Below are positions 1 to 5,470 of a stretch of 10,737 nt of DNA, one piece after another. A model generated the notes under the pieces. It had not been told where the DNA came from. It did not search any database and worked only from the letters and a program-made list of their open reading frames with translations. The stretch spans positions 1-10,737 of the forward strand of contig JBHHZM010000106.1 of the NCBI GenBank assembly GCA_046758065.1, given 5' to 3'. This DNA is from JBHHZM01 sp046758065 (lineage in GTDB: Bacteria; Pseudomonadota; Alphaproteobacteria; JAAXGF01). Positions within the stretch are counted from its first letter, which is position 1, and every line of letters starts with the position of its first letter. Both the position numbers and the translations under genes were made by a program.

Positions 1-376
1 TCCTCTTGGCCGGAGCCTTACGCTTGGCGACGGTCTTCCGCGCCATGGTCTTGCGGGCGGTCACCTTGCGCTTGGCGGCGACCTTCTTCACCGTCTTCCG
101 GGCCGCGACCTTCCTCTTGGCCGGCGCCTTGCGGGCGGTGGTCTTCTTCGCAGTCGCCTTCTTGGCGGTGGTCTTCCGCGCCGTGGTCTTCTTTGCGGCG
201 GGCTTCCTCACCTTCGACGTCGCCCTTCGGGTTGTACGGCGTTTCGCCGCGGCTTGCCGCGAAGTCGCCGAGCGACGGGCGGCCGTTGACGTCCGACGCG
301 ACGTGCTTCGCTTGGTCGTCGTCGCACGCTTGGTCTTGACCGCGCGCTTGCGGGTCGCCTTGGGTTTCATAGCCAT
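1..376 (-). CDS. Histone H1-like Lys/Arg/Ala/Thr-rich DNA-binding protein (C-terminus off the left edge)
   Basis: The frame opens at ATG 376-374 and stays open to the window edge, giving at least 125 residues with no stop. AAGGAG (388-383) lies 6 nt upstream of the start. The visible protein contains only small, basic and hydroxylated residues plus a little M, V, P and Q. I see no Asp, Glu or aromatic residue. From about residue 55 it is a run of short repeats of the KKTTARK, AKRKVAARK and AKRKAPAKR type. This composition matches bacterial histone H1-like proteins (BpH1, chlamydial Hc, AlgP tails), which bind DNA without sequence specificity and compact the nucleoid; the role here is inferred from composition alone. 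The overlapping frames on both strands are low-complexity shadows. It is separated from pth by 411 bp, so it is probably transcribed on its own. It could instead be the basic tail of a larger protein, but the strong ribosome-binding site argues for a self-contained gene. Confidence 0.82.
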   Translation of the reverse strand, partial: MAMKPKATRKRAVKTKRATTTKRSTSRRTSTAARRSATSRQAAAKRRTTRRATSKVRKPAAKKTTARKTTAKKATAKKTTARKAPAKRKVAARKTVKKVAAKRKVTARKTMARKTVAKRKAPAKR

Positions 377-504
377 TCCAAGCTCCTTGGGAATACGCAT
401 CGTTTCCGTGGCGAAAACCCGCCACTAGAGCAGCGTGATGTAGACTTCAAAGGTTACCAAAAAGTTATTGCTATTGAACCCGAGTCCGCTATCCGTTTGC
501 ATTA

Positions 505-535
505 CATGACCCGTCGCGGGTATCGCTTGGTCATG
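505..535. repeat. Inverted repeat CATGACC-N17-GGTCATG with a nested hairpin
   Basis: A perfect 7-bp inverted repeat (505-511 and 529-535) flanks a 17-nt spacer. Inside it, ACCCG-TCG-CGGGT (509-521) can form a small hairpin that shares ACC with the outer left arm, so the two structures exclude each other. It lies about 130-160 bp upstream of the histone-like start. It could be an operator for a dimeric regulator or part of that gene's leader. No function can be assigned from sequence alone. Confidence 0.4.
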
Positions 536-645
536 GTTTTGTCGCGATTTTGAATCACGGCGTTTCTTTGTCGCCAAGCTTGGGTCGCAGAAAATTGCTA
601 TTTGATTTCTGGAAAAAAGGTCGCCCGTGAATTATCATGGATAAA

Positions 646-659
646 AAATGTCAACATTT
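646..659. promoter_or_regulatory. 14-bp dyad AAATGT-CA-ACATTT containing a TTGACA on the minus strand
   Basis: AAATGT (646-651) and ACATTT (654-659) are perfect inverted arms around CA. On the minus strand the centre reads TTGACA (654-649), the sigma70-type -35 consensus, so a protein bound to the dyad could block a promoter directed at the histone-like gene. No good -10 hexamer sits 16-18 nt downstream. The overlapping pair TTGAAA-N17-CATGAT is the better alternative. The site is recorded as an operator/promoter candidate only. Confidence 0.3.
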
Positions 660-701
660 CAATATGTTACAAGACATGGGCAGAATTCGTATGGGTGATG
701 A

Positions 702-721
702 TCGTCTCGCTGGCGAGGCGA
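702..721 (-). terminator. Stem-loop downstream of pth (possible terminator without U-tract)
   Basis: An 8-bp stem with one G-T pair closes a 4-nt loop about 66 nt beyond the pth stop. A second small hairpin, CCTTGGCAAGG (727-737), lies just before it in the direction of transcription. Neither is followed directly by a T-run; the nearest minus-strand TTTTTT is at 648-643. This is the most plausible place for the end of the prs-rplY-pth transcript, but it is not a canonical intrinsic terminator. Confidence 0.25.
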
Positions 722-787
722 CAAATCCTTGGCAAGGCGTCGGCGCGCAACGACTTCGTCCCGCGCTTTATCGTCAAGGAATAGGGT

Positions 788-1435
788 TCATTCGCCTTCG
801 TCGCGCCCGGCGCGGGGTGTTTCCTCGTCGCCAATTTTTTTTGTTCGGGATGCGGATTTCTTTTCGGGCGGTCGGGTGAGATAAGCGATTCTCGTCGTGA
901 AGGCGCTGTCGTCTCCGGCGATCAGCAGGGGCAAGGCGTCGGCGATCGCGTCGAGCAGCGGTGCGAGCCAGGCATCGTCGGCCTTGGCGAAGTCGTGCAG
1001 CACGTAAGGCGTCACCAGGTCCTTGTCGCCCGGATGCCCGATGCCGATGCGAACGCGGCGGAACTCGGGGCCGATGTGGGCGGCGATGCTGCGCAGGCCG
1101 TTATGACCCGCTGCGCCGCCGCCGCGTTTGACCCGAAGCTTGCCTGGCGCGAGGTCGAGTTCGTCGTGGAACACGATCGTCCGCTCGGGCGCGAGCTTGT
1201 AGAACCGGAGCGCGGCGCCGACCGAATCGCCCGACCGGTTCATGAAGGTCAGCGGCTTGAGCACGAGCAGCTTCTCGTCGCACAGAACGCCTTCGCAGAC
1301 CTCGCCGTCGAAACGGCGTCGCGGGGCGCCGAAGGCATGGCGGCGGACGACTTCGTCCACCGCCATGAATCCGACGTTGTGCCGGTTGTGCGCGTGGTCC
1401 GGTCCCGGATTGCCGAGGCCGACGATGAGCAGCAT
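788..1435 (-). CDS. pth: Peptidyl-tRNA hydrolase
   Basis: Pth cleaves the ester bond of peptidyl-tRNAs dropped from stalled ribosomes, recycling tRNA in the cytoplasm. The 215-aa product carries the family signatures: GLGNPG with Asn9, the catalytic His19 in NRHNVGF, FMNRSG with Asn66, HDELD with Asp91, and GHNGLRS with Asn112, matching the E. coli catalytic and substrate-binding residues Asn10, His20, Asn68, Asp93 and Asn114. The usual Pth core ends near residue 188. The last 25-30 residues are a charged, probably disordered extension, first Lys/Arg-rich and then Asp/Glu-rich. The gene starts 12 nt after the rplY stop with only a weak ribosome-binding site, which suggests translational coupling. 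The prs-rplY-pth order is common in Alphaproteobacteria, where ychF often follows; here no ychF follows. Confidence 0.97.
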   Translation of the reverse strand: MLLIVGLGNPGPDHAHNRHNVGFMAVDEVVRRHAFGAPRRRFDGEVCEGVLCDEKLLVLKPLTFMNRSGDSVGAALRFYKLAPERTIVFHDELDLAPGKLRVKRGGGAAGHNGLRSIAAHIGPEFRRVRIGIGHPGDKDLVTPYVLHDFAKADDAWLAPLLDAIADALPLLIAGDDSAFTTRIAYLTRPPEKKSASRTKKIGDEETPRAGRDEGE

Positions 1436-1447
1436 GAAACGCGCGGC

Positions 1448-2146
1448 CTATTCTTCCGGCTTGCCTTCTCCGGTCGCGGATTCCGTCGCCTCGCCTTCGC
1501 CTTCGCCCTCGGCTTCCGGAATTGCCTCTCCCTCGGCCTCCTCGGCCTCCTCGGCGGCTTCAGCCGCCTCGTCGACGACCACCGTCGGCGCGGCGATGGT
1601 GGCAACGGTGAAGTCACGGTCGGTTATGGTCAGCGTACAATCGGGCGGTATCGCGATATGGCTGATGTGCACGCTGTCGCCGATTTCGAGGTCGGTGAGG
1701 TCGACTTCGAGCGCCTCGGGAATCGCCGTCGCCGGACAGACGAGCTCGATCTCGCGGCGTACGATGTTGAGCACGCCGCCGCGTTTGAGCCCCGGGCTTT
1801 CTTCCTCGTTGATGAATTCGACGACGACCGCGACATTGATCGTCGCGCCTGCGCCGATGCGCAGGAAATCGACATGCAGCGGCGCATCGGTTACCGGATG
1901 GCGCTGCACGTCGCGCGCCAGGACCCGGTGGGTTTTGCCGTCGATTCCGATGTCGTAGAGCCGGTGAAAGAACCCGGGCCGGTGGAGTTCGTGGATCAGG
2001 TCGTGCGAATCGACCGAGATCACCAGCGGATCTTTCCTGTCGCCGTAGATCACGGCGGGGATGCGGCCGCCGCGACGCAGCGCCCGGGCGGCCCCCTTGC
2101 CGGCCCGCTCGCGCGCCTCGGCGGCGAGGTTCGCGGTTTCTGCCAT
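1448..2146 (-). CDS. rplY: 50S ribosomal protein L25 / general stress protein Ctc
   Basis: L25 binds 5S rRNA in the large ribosomal subunit. This 232-aa protein is the long CTC form: an N-terminal L25 domain (about 1-95, with RRGGRIPAVIYG and the conserved HVDF near 91-94) is followed by the C-terminal beta domain (about 100-187). Residues 192-232 form a nearly pure Glu/Ala/Gly tail, encoded by imperfect triplet and 9-mer repeats. AAGGAG (2159-2154) lies 7 nt before the ATG and fixes the start. The gene lies 104 nt downstream of prs, in a spacer with three GC-rich hairpins, and 12 nt upstream of pth, so the three genes are probably co-transcribed. The acidic tail is common in alphaproteobacterial L25 proteins, but its exact length here seems lineage-specific. 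Confidence 0.96.
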   Translation of the reverse strand: MAETANLAAEARERAGKGAARALRRGGRIPAVIYGDRKDPLVISVDSHDLIHELHRPGFFHRLYDIGIDGKTHRVLARDVQRHPVTDAPLHVDFLRIGAGATINVAVVVEFINEEESPGLKRGGVLNIVRREIELVCPATAIPEALEVDLTDLEIGDSVHISHIAIPPDCTLTITDRDFTVATIAAPTVVVDEAAEAAEEAEEAEGEAIPEAEGEGEGEATESATGEGKPEE

Positions 2147-2171
2147 CTGTCTTCTCCTTCAACCGTTGCAA

Positions 2172-2241
2172 TCGCCCGTGCGGGCGACCCGTGAACGCCG
2201 GCCTCCAGGGGTGCCGGCGCGACTTCGGCCGCAGGCGGCCG
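2172..2241. repeat. Three consecutive GC-rich hairpins in the prs-rplY spacer
   Basis: Three inverted repeats occur in 70 nt between the prs stop and the rplY ribosome-binding site: CGGCCG arms around a 4-nt loop (2226-2241), GCCGGC arms with a 10-nt loop (2197-2218), and TCGCCC/GGGCGA with a 4-nt loop (2172-2187). None is followed by a T-run, so they are not typical intrinsic terminators. They could stabilise the 3' end of the prs message, pause RNA polymerase, or form part of an rplY leader. Confidence 0.5.
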
Positions 2242-2250
2242 GGAAGCGGA

Positions 2251-3183
2251 TCAGTCGAACAGGCTTGATACCGAGCTCTCATCCGAGATGCGGCGCATCG
2301 CCTCGGCGATCAACGGCGCGATCGTGACCACCCGGATGTTCTGCGATACACGCATCGCCTCGGTCGAATGGATGCTGTCCGTGACCGTGAGTTGTTCGAG
2401 TTCCGACGACGCCACCCGCGCCACCGCGCCGCCCGAGAGTACCCCATGGGTGACGTGTGCGCTCACCGACTTGGCGCCGGCCTTCTTGAGCGCCTCGGCG
2501 GCGTTGCACAGCGTGCCCGCCGAATCGACGATGTCGTCGACCAGGATGCAGCGCCGGTCTTCGACGTCGCCGATGATGTTGACGACTTCCGAAACGCCCG
2601 CACGTTCGCGCCGCTTATCGACGATCGCAAGGTCCGCGTCAAGCCGCTTGGCGAGCCCCCGGGCGCGCACCACGCCGCCGACGTCGGGCGACACGAACAT
2701 CAGATCGTCGCCGTTGAAATTGTCCTCGATGTCCTTGCCGAACACCGGGCCGGCGAAGAGGTTGTCGACCGGGATGTCGAAGAAGCCCTGAATTTGCCCG
2801 GCGTGGAGGTCGAGCGTCAGCACCCGGTTGGCGCCGGCCTCGGTGATCAGGTTGGCGACCAGCTTGGCCGAAATCGGCGTGCGCGGGCCGGCCTTGCGGT
2901 CCTGGCGGGCATAACCGAAATAGGGCAGTACCGCGGTGATGCGCCGCGCCGAGGCGCGCCGAATGGCGTCGATGCAGACCAGAAGCTCCATCAGGTTGTC
3001 GTTCGCCGGATACGAGGTCGACTGGATCAGGAAGACGTCCTCGCCACGCATGTTCTCGTGAATCTCGACGAAGACCTCCAGGTCGGAAAACCGGCGGATG
3101 CTCGCCTGCACCAGCGGCAGGTTGAGAAACGCCGCGATGGCTTCGGCGAGCGGCCGATTGCTATTGCCCGCCAACACCTTCAT
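2251..3183 (-). CDS. prs: Ribose-phosphate pyrophosphokinase (PRPP synthetase)
   Basis: Prs makes phosphoribosyl pyrophosphate from ribose 5-phosphate and ATP, feeding purine, pyrimidine, histidine, tryptophan and NAD synthesis. The 310-aa product is a standard class I enzyme (E. coli has 315 aa). Visible motifs are the YFGYARQDRK loop (88-97), DLHAGQIQGFF (125-135, with His127), Lys190 in the DKRR catalytic stretch, and the PRPP-binding loop VDDIVDSAGTLCNAA (215-229). The reading frame continues 29 codons upstream to 3270, but the ATG at 3183 is preferred because AAGGAAA (3196-3190) sits 6 nt before it and the protein then begins as in other Prs proteins. A promoter candidate lies 78-106 bp upstream of the start. 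Confidence 0.97.
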   Translation of the reverse strand: MKVLAGNSNRPLAEAIAAFLNLPLVQASIRRFSDLEVFVEIHENMRGEDVFLIQSTSYPANDNLMELLVCIDAIRRASARRITAVLPYFGYARQDRKAGPRTPISAKLVANLITEAGANRVLTLDLHAGQIQGFFDIPVDNLFAGPVFGKDIEDNFNGDDLMFVSPDVGGVVRARGLAKRLDADLAIVDKRRERAGVSEVVNIIGDVEDRRCILVDDIVDSAGTLCNAAEALKKAGAKSVSAHVTHGVLSGGAVARVASSELEQLTVTDSIHSTEAMRVSQNIRVVTIAPLIAEAMRRISDESSVSSLFD

Positions 3184-3260
3184 CGCCGCTTTCCTTGAGA
3201 TAAGGTGGTTTCGTTCGGTTCGTCGCTCGTATCCGCGACCTCGGCCTGCGAGCGCGGCGG

Positions 3261-3289
3261 AATGTAACAAAGCGCCCCGGGCCTGTAAA
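3261..3289 (-). promoter_or_regulatory. Candidate sigma70-type promoter of prs-rplY-pth
   Basis: TTTACA (3289-3284, 5 of 6 to the -35 consensus) and TACATT (3266-3261, 4 of 6 to the -10 consensus) are separated by exactly 17 bp. Transcription would start near 3254, leaving a leader of about 70 nt before the prs ATG. The position, in the only gap between the lipoprotein stop and prs, supports it. I see no operator next to it. Confidence 0.5.
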
Positions 3290-3319
3290 CGTCCTTGGGC
3301 GCGCCCGCGAAGTAGCGAA

Positions 3320-4153
3320 TCAACGGTAGCCGGTGCGCTCGAGAAGCTCGATCACGCCTTGCGCGCCACCGGCGGCGACCGTTGCGGCAAGCGGTCCCCA
3401 GCGGCCGTCGAGGGCGCCTTCGGGCACCGTATTCCGTTGCGTAATCGCGCCGAGGCGGCGTCCGTCGGGTTCGAGCACTTCCCACAGCACCTCGACGCGC
3501 TGGTTCCCGGCGCCGGCGTCGGAGACCGTCACGCTGCCGAGCACGACCAGCGTGTTCTCGCCAAGCTCGCGGACGGGCGGCGCGCCGGCGCGCGCCAGCG
3601 CCCGCGACATGGCGATGTGGAGCGCCATATCGCCGTCGCCCGGCGCGCCGCTCACCGCTGCGACCGTCAGCGCCGGGCCGTGCGGCGCGCGGGCCGCCGT
3701 TGTCTCGCCGGCAAGCAGCGCGAGCACGTTGCCGGCCGCCGCGTCGGCAAGCTGGCCGCGTCTCTCGGACGTGGCAAGGGCGCCGCCAACCGCCCGTTGC
3801 CGGAAACCGCCCAACGAATTTCCCGCGGCGTCGCTCAGGGCCCAGCTCAGGACGCGGCCGTCGCCGTCTCCGCTCAGCGCGCCGACAAGGCGCAGGCTGC
3901 CGCGGTTGCCGCCAGTCGTGCTCGCCGGGACGTCGCGATCCCTGAGCGCCTTGGCCACGGCCCGGGCGACCGCCGGACCGGCTTCGCCCGAGGGCGCGAC
4001 GACCAGAACGCCGCTGGCGTCGACCGGCCGCAGGGGATCGGTTACGGCGGGGCTGCGGGTGTCGGGAGCGAAGGGCCGCGGCAACGCGCCGCAGGCGCCG
4101 AGCGCCAGGCTCGCAGCGAACGCGAGCGCGACGATGCAACGCCTAGAGTACAC
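3320..4153 (-). CDS. Uncharacterised lipoprotein with apparent internal domain duplication
   Basis: I chose GTG 4153 as the start. It gives 277 aa with a good lipoprotein signal: basic n-region (residues 3-6, SRRC), hydrophobic stretch 7-18, and lipobox LGAC with lipidated Cys21. A TTG at 4189 would add 12 residues ahead of the signal and is less likely. After a Pro-rich linker (24-45) the mature part looks like two related halves. Each has a helix ending in an Ala-Leu pair (AKALRDRD near 67-74; SRALARAG in the second half), then a strand segment, a 'W-x-L/V-x-D/P-x-G-x-x-LG' block (LSWALSDAAGNSLGG; LWEVLEPDGRRLGA), and a C-terminal amphipathic helix. I do not recognise a named family. Adjacent lgt and the lipobox fit an envelope lipoprotein. 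No ribosome-binding site precedes the GTG, so it may be translated by coupling to the overlapping micro-ORF. Confidence 0.75.
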   Translation of the reverse strand: MYSRRCIVALAFAASLALGACGALPRPFAPDTRSPAVTDPLRPVDASGVLVVAPSGEAGPAVARAVAKALRDRDVPASTTGGNRGSLRLVGALSGDGDGRVLSWALSDAAGNSLGGFRQRAVGGALATSERRGQLADAAAGNVLALLAGETTAARAPHGPALTVAAVSGAPGDGDMALHIAMSRALARAGAPPVRELGENTLVVLGSVTVSDAGAGNQRVEVLWEVLEPDGRRLGAITQRNTVPEGALDGRWGPLAATVAAGGAQGVIELLERTGYR

Positions 4154-4208
4154 AGCTTGCGACCAGGCCAACGGCGACGAGCGCGGCAAAGATGACGAGA
4201 TGCGGCAT
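4143..4208 (-). CDS. Candidate 21-residue hydrophobic membrane peptide
   Basis: An ATG (4208-4206) lies 10 nt after the M24 stop, preceded by a weak GAGA-type ribosome-binding sequence, and opens a 21-codon frame ending in TAG (4145-4143). The peptide begins MPHLVIFAAL and ends VASCVL. It is one uninterrupted hydrophobic segment, enough for a single membrane span, with a Cys three residues from the end. It overlaps the GTG start of the lipoprotein gene by 11 nt in another frame, which suits a leader peptide that couples translation of the two. It may also be a chance frame: it is very short and its overlapping frame is the start of the lipoprotein. No known family is recognised. Confidence 0.35.
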   Translation of the reverse strand: MPHLVIFAALVAVGLVASCVL

Positions 4209-4218
4209 TATCTCTACT

Positions 4219-5370
4219 TTAATTGACCGTCAGTTCGAGCGACGCTTTCGACAGGCGCTCGCAACCGGTTTCGGTGACGTGCACGCTCTCTCCGACCGCC
4301 ATGCCCAGGCCGTGATCGCTGTCCATCAGGATCATGTGCAGGAAGAACACCATGCCGGGCCGGGCGATCACCGGGTTGCCGGCGTAGAACATCGGCCAGT
4401 CCATCCAGTTGGGCGCGAAAGTCGCACCCATGCTGTAGCCGCAGGCGTTGAGCCGGTGCTCGCGATAGCCGGCGGCGTCGAAGACGCGGGCGTGGGCGTC
4501 GAACACCGCGCCGACCGGCCGGCCGGGCCTCAGCGCCTCCTTGCTTGCGGCCAGCGCCTCGCAGCACGCCCGGTGCATGTCGCGCTGGCGCGCGCTCGCC
4601 TCGCCGGTGAGGATCGTACGCATCAGCGCCGCGTGATAGTGACGGAAAACGCCGGCGAACTCGATCATGAGCTGGTCCTGCGCATCGAGATGGCGGCGAC
4701 CGCTGAAATAGCGGCACAACAGCGCGCCCCGGCCCGATCCGATGATGAACTCGTTGCCCGGGTAGTCGCCGTCGCCGCGAAACACGGCGCCCTGCATGGC
4801 GGCGAGAATGTCGCCTTCGAAGGCTCCCGGTACGGCGAGCCGCCGGGCCTCGTCGAGCGCGGCGTCGGCCAGTTCGGCGGCGCGTCGCACGTGCGCGAGC
4901 TCCGCCGCGCTTTTCACCACGCGCAACTCGTTCACCAGCTCGGAAGCATCTTCGAGCGCGCAGAAACCGGCGAGCGCGGCGTCGAGCATCCGCCAGCTTC
5001 GCCCCGTGAGTCCGTAGGCTTCGAGCTCGACCCCGAGGCGTTCGCCCCGGCAGCCGTGGGCGTCGAGGATCGCCCGCAGCTCGTTGGCCGGATTGGCCCC
5101 GGCGCGGTCGGTCCAGATCCGGATGTCGTCGATGACCGAAGTGTGACGCGCCTGGCGCAGGTCCGGTACGCGCGTCAGCAGCGTCATCGTTCCGTCGGCG
5201 CCGAGGTAGAGGCACTGGAAGTAGACGAAGCCGAAGCTGTCGTAGCCCGTCAGGTAATACATGCTCTCCTGACGGAACATCAGCAGGCCGTCGAGACCCT
5301 GCGCGGCCATGGCGGCGGTCGCGCGGGACTGACGGTCGGCGAACTCTTCGCGGCTGAAATGCAGCGCCAT
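4219..5370 (-). CDS. M24 (creatinase/aminopeptidase P-like) family protein lacking the canonical metal ligands
   Basis: The 383-aa product has the two-domain layout of M24 proteins: an N-terminal creatinase-type domain (about 1-150, with GLDGLLMFRQESMYYLTGYD) and a C-terminal pita-bread domain (about 155-380). The start at ATG 5370 has AGGAG (5384-5380) 9 nt upstream; the frame itself reaches 22 codons further. Metallo-peptidases of this fold use Asp, Asp, His, Glu, Glu. By motif alignment the corresponding positions here are Glu237, Ala248, Tyr312, His345 and Gly360, so a dinuclear metal site is very unlikely. Creatinase and ectoine hydrolase are known M24 relatives active on C-N bonds other than Xaa-Pro peptides, and this protein may be of that kind; its substrate cannot be told from sequence. 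It follows pgeF by 100 nt and may have its own promoter. Confidence 0.85.
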   Translation of the reverse strand: MALHFSREEFADRQSRATAAMAAQGLDGLLMFRQESMYYLTGYDSFGFVYFQCLYLGADGTMTLLTRVPDLRQARHTSVIDDIRIWTDRAGANPANELRAILDAHGCRGERLGVELEAYGLTGRSWRMLDAALAGFCALEDASELVNELRVVKSAAELAHVRRAAELADAALDEARRLAVPGAFEGDILAAMQGAVFRGDGDYPGNEFIIGSGRGALLCRYFSGRRHLDAQDQLMIEFAGVFRHYHAALMRTILTGEASARQRDMHRACCEALAASKEALRPGRPVGAVFDAHARVFDAAGYREHRLNACGYSMGATFAPNWMDWPMFYAGNPVIARPGMVFFLHMILMDSDHGLGMAVGESVHVTETGCERLSKASLELTVN

Positions 5371-5409
5371 GCGCGCATTCTCCTCTTTGCGGGCGGGCGA
5401 GTGCCGGCG

Positions 5410-5438
5410 ATTATTGCCGGGATTGCGGCGCGCCACAA
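5410..5438 (-). promoter_or_regulatory. Candidate promoter upstream of the M24 gene
   Basis: TTGTGG (5438-5433) and AATAAT (5415-5410, 5 of 6 to TATAAT) are separated by 17 bp in the 100-nt gap between pgeF and the M24 gene. The -10 box lies in the loop of a small inverted repeat, CCGGC-N7-GCCGG (5404-5420). The -35 is weak (3 of 6). If used, it would give the M24-lipoprotein segment expression separate from the rfaD-pgeF run. Confidence 0.3.
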
Positions 5439-5470
5439 CGCACCGCGGACGCGCCGCGCCGACCGCGCCC

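Larger units (their letters stand above)
377..787. other. 411-bp gene-free, AT-richer gap with several dyads
   Basis: No convincing gene lies between pth and the histone-like gene. Two plus-strand frames of 60 and 80 codons (from 602 and 637) have no ribosome-binding site or recognisable domain, and the second runs antisense into pth. The stretch from about 440 to 680 is clearly richer in A+T than its surroundings, as expected of a regulatory region. It contains an inverted repeat CATGACC-N17-GGTCATG (505-535), the perfect palindrome CCAAGCTTGG (574-583), the dyad AAATGT-CA-ACATTT (646-659), a GC stem-loop (702-721) and CCTTGGCAAGG (727-737). It probably carries the end of the pth transcript and the promoter of the histone-like gene, but I cannot fix either precisely. 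Confidence 0.6.

Noticed and set aside
6..428. 140-codon plus-strand ORF with a very hydrophobic, TM-like translation, and a 135-codon acidic minus-strand ORF (18-425)
   Set aside because: Both are shadows of the basic histone-like frame: Lys AAG codons read as CTT/Leu or Phe on the other strand, and as other residues in the shifted frame. Neither has a ribosome-binding site comparable to the AAGGAG of the real gene.
602..784. 60-codon plus-strand ORF starting at TTG in the gap
   Set aside because: No ribosome-binding site, a rare start codon, no recognisable domain and no typical high-GC codon pattern in its first half; likely chance.
1495..1575. Tandem repeat in GC-rich triplets, considered as a CRISPR or minisatellite
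   Set aside because: It lies in frame within rplY and encodes the acidic tail; there is no repeat-spacer structure.
995..2194. 399-codon plus-strand ORF
   Set aside because: Antisense to the clearly identified pth and rplY genes; a typical high-GC shadow with no recognisable domain.
2368..3198. 276-codon plus-strand ORF
   Set aside because: Antisense to prs, which has full family motifs and a good ribosome-binding site.
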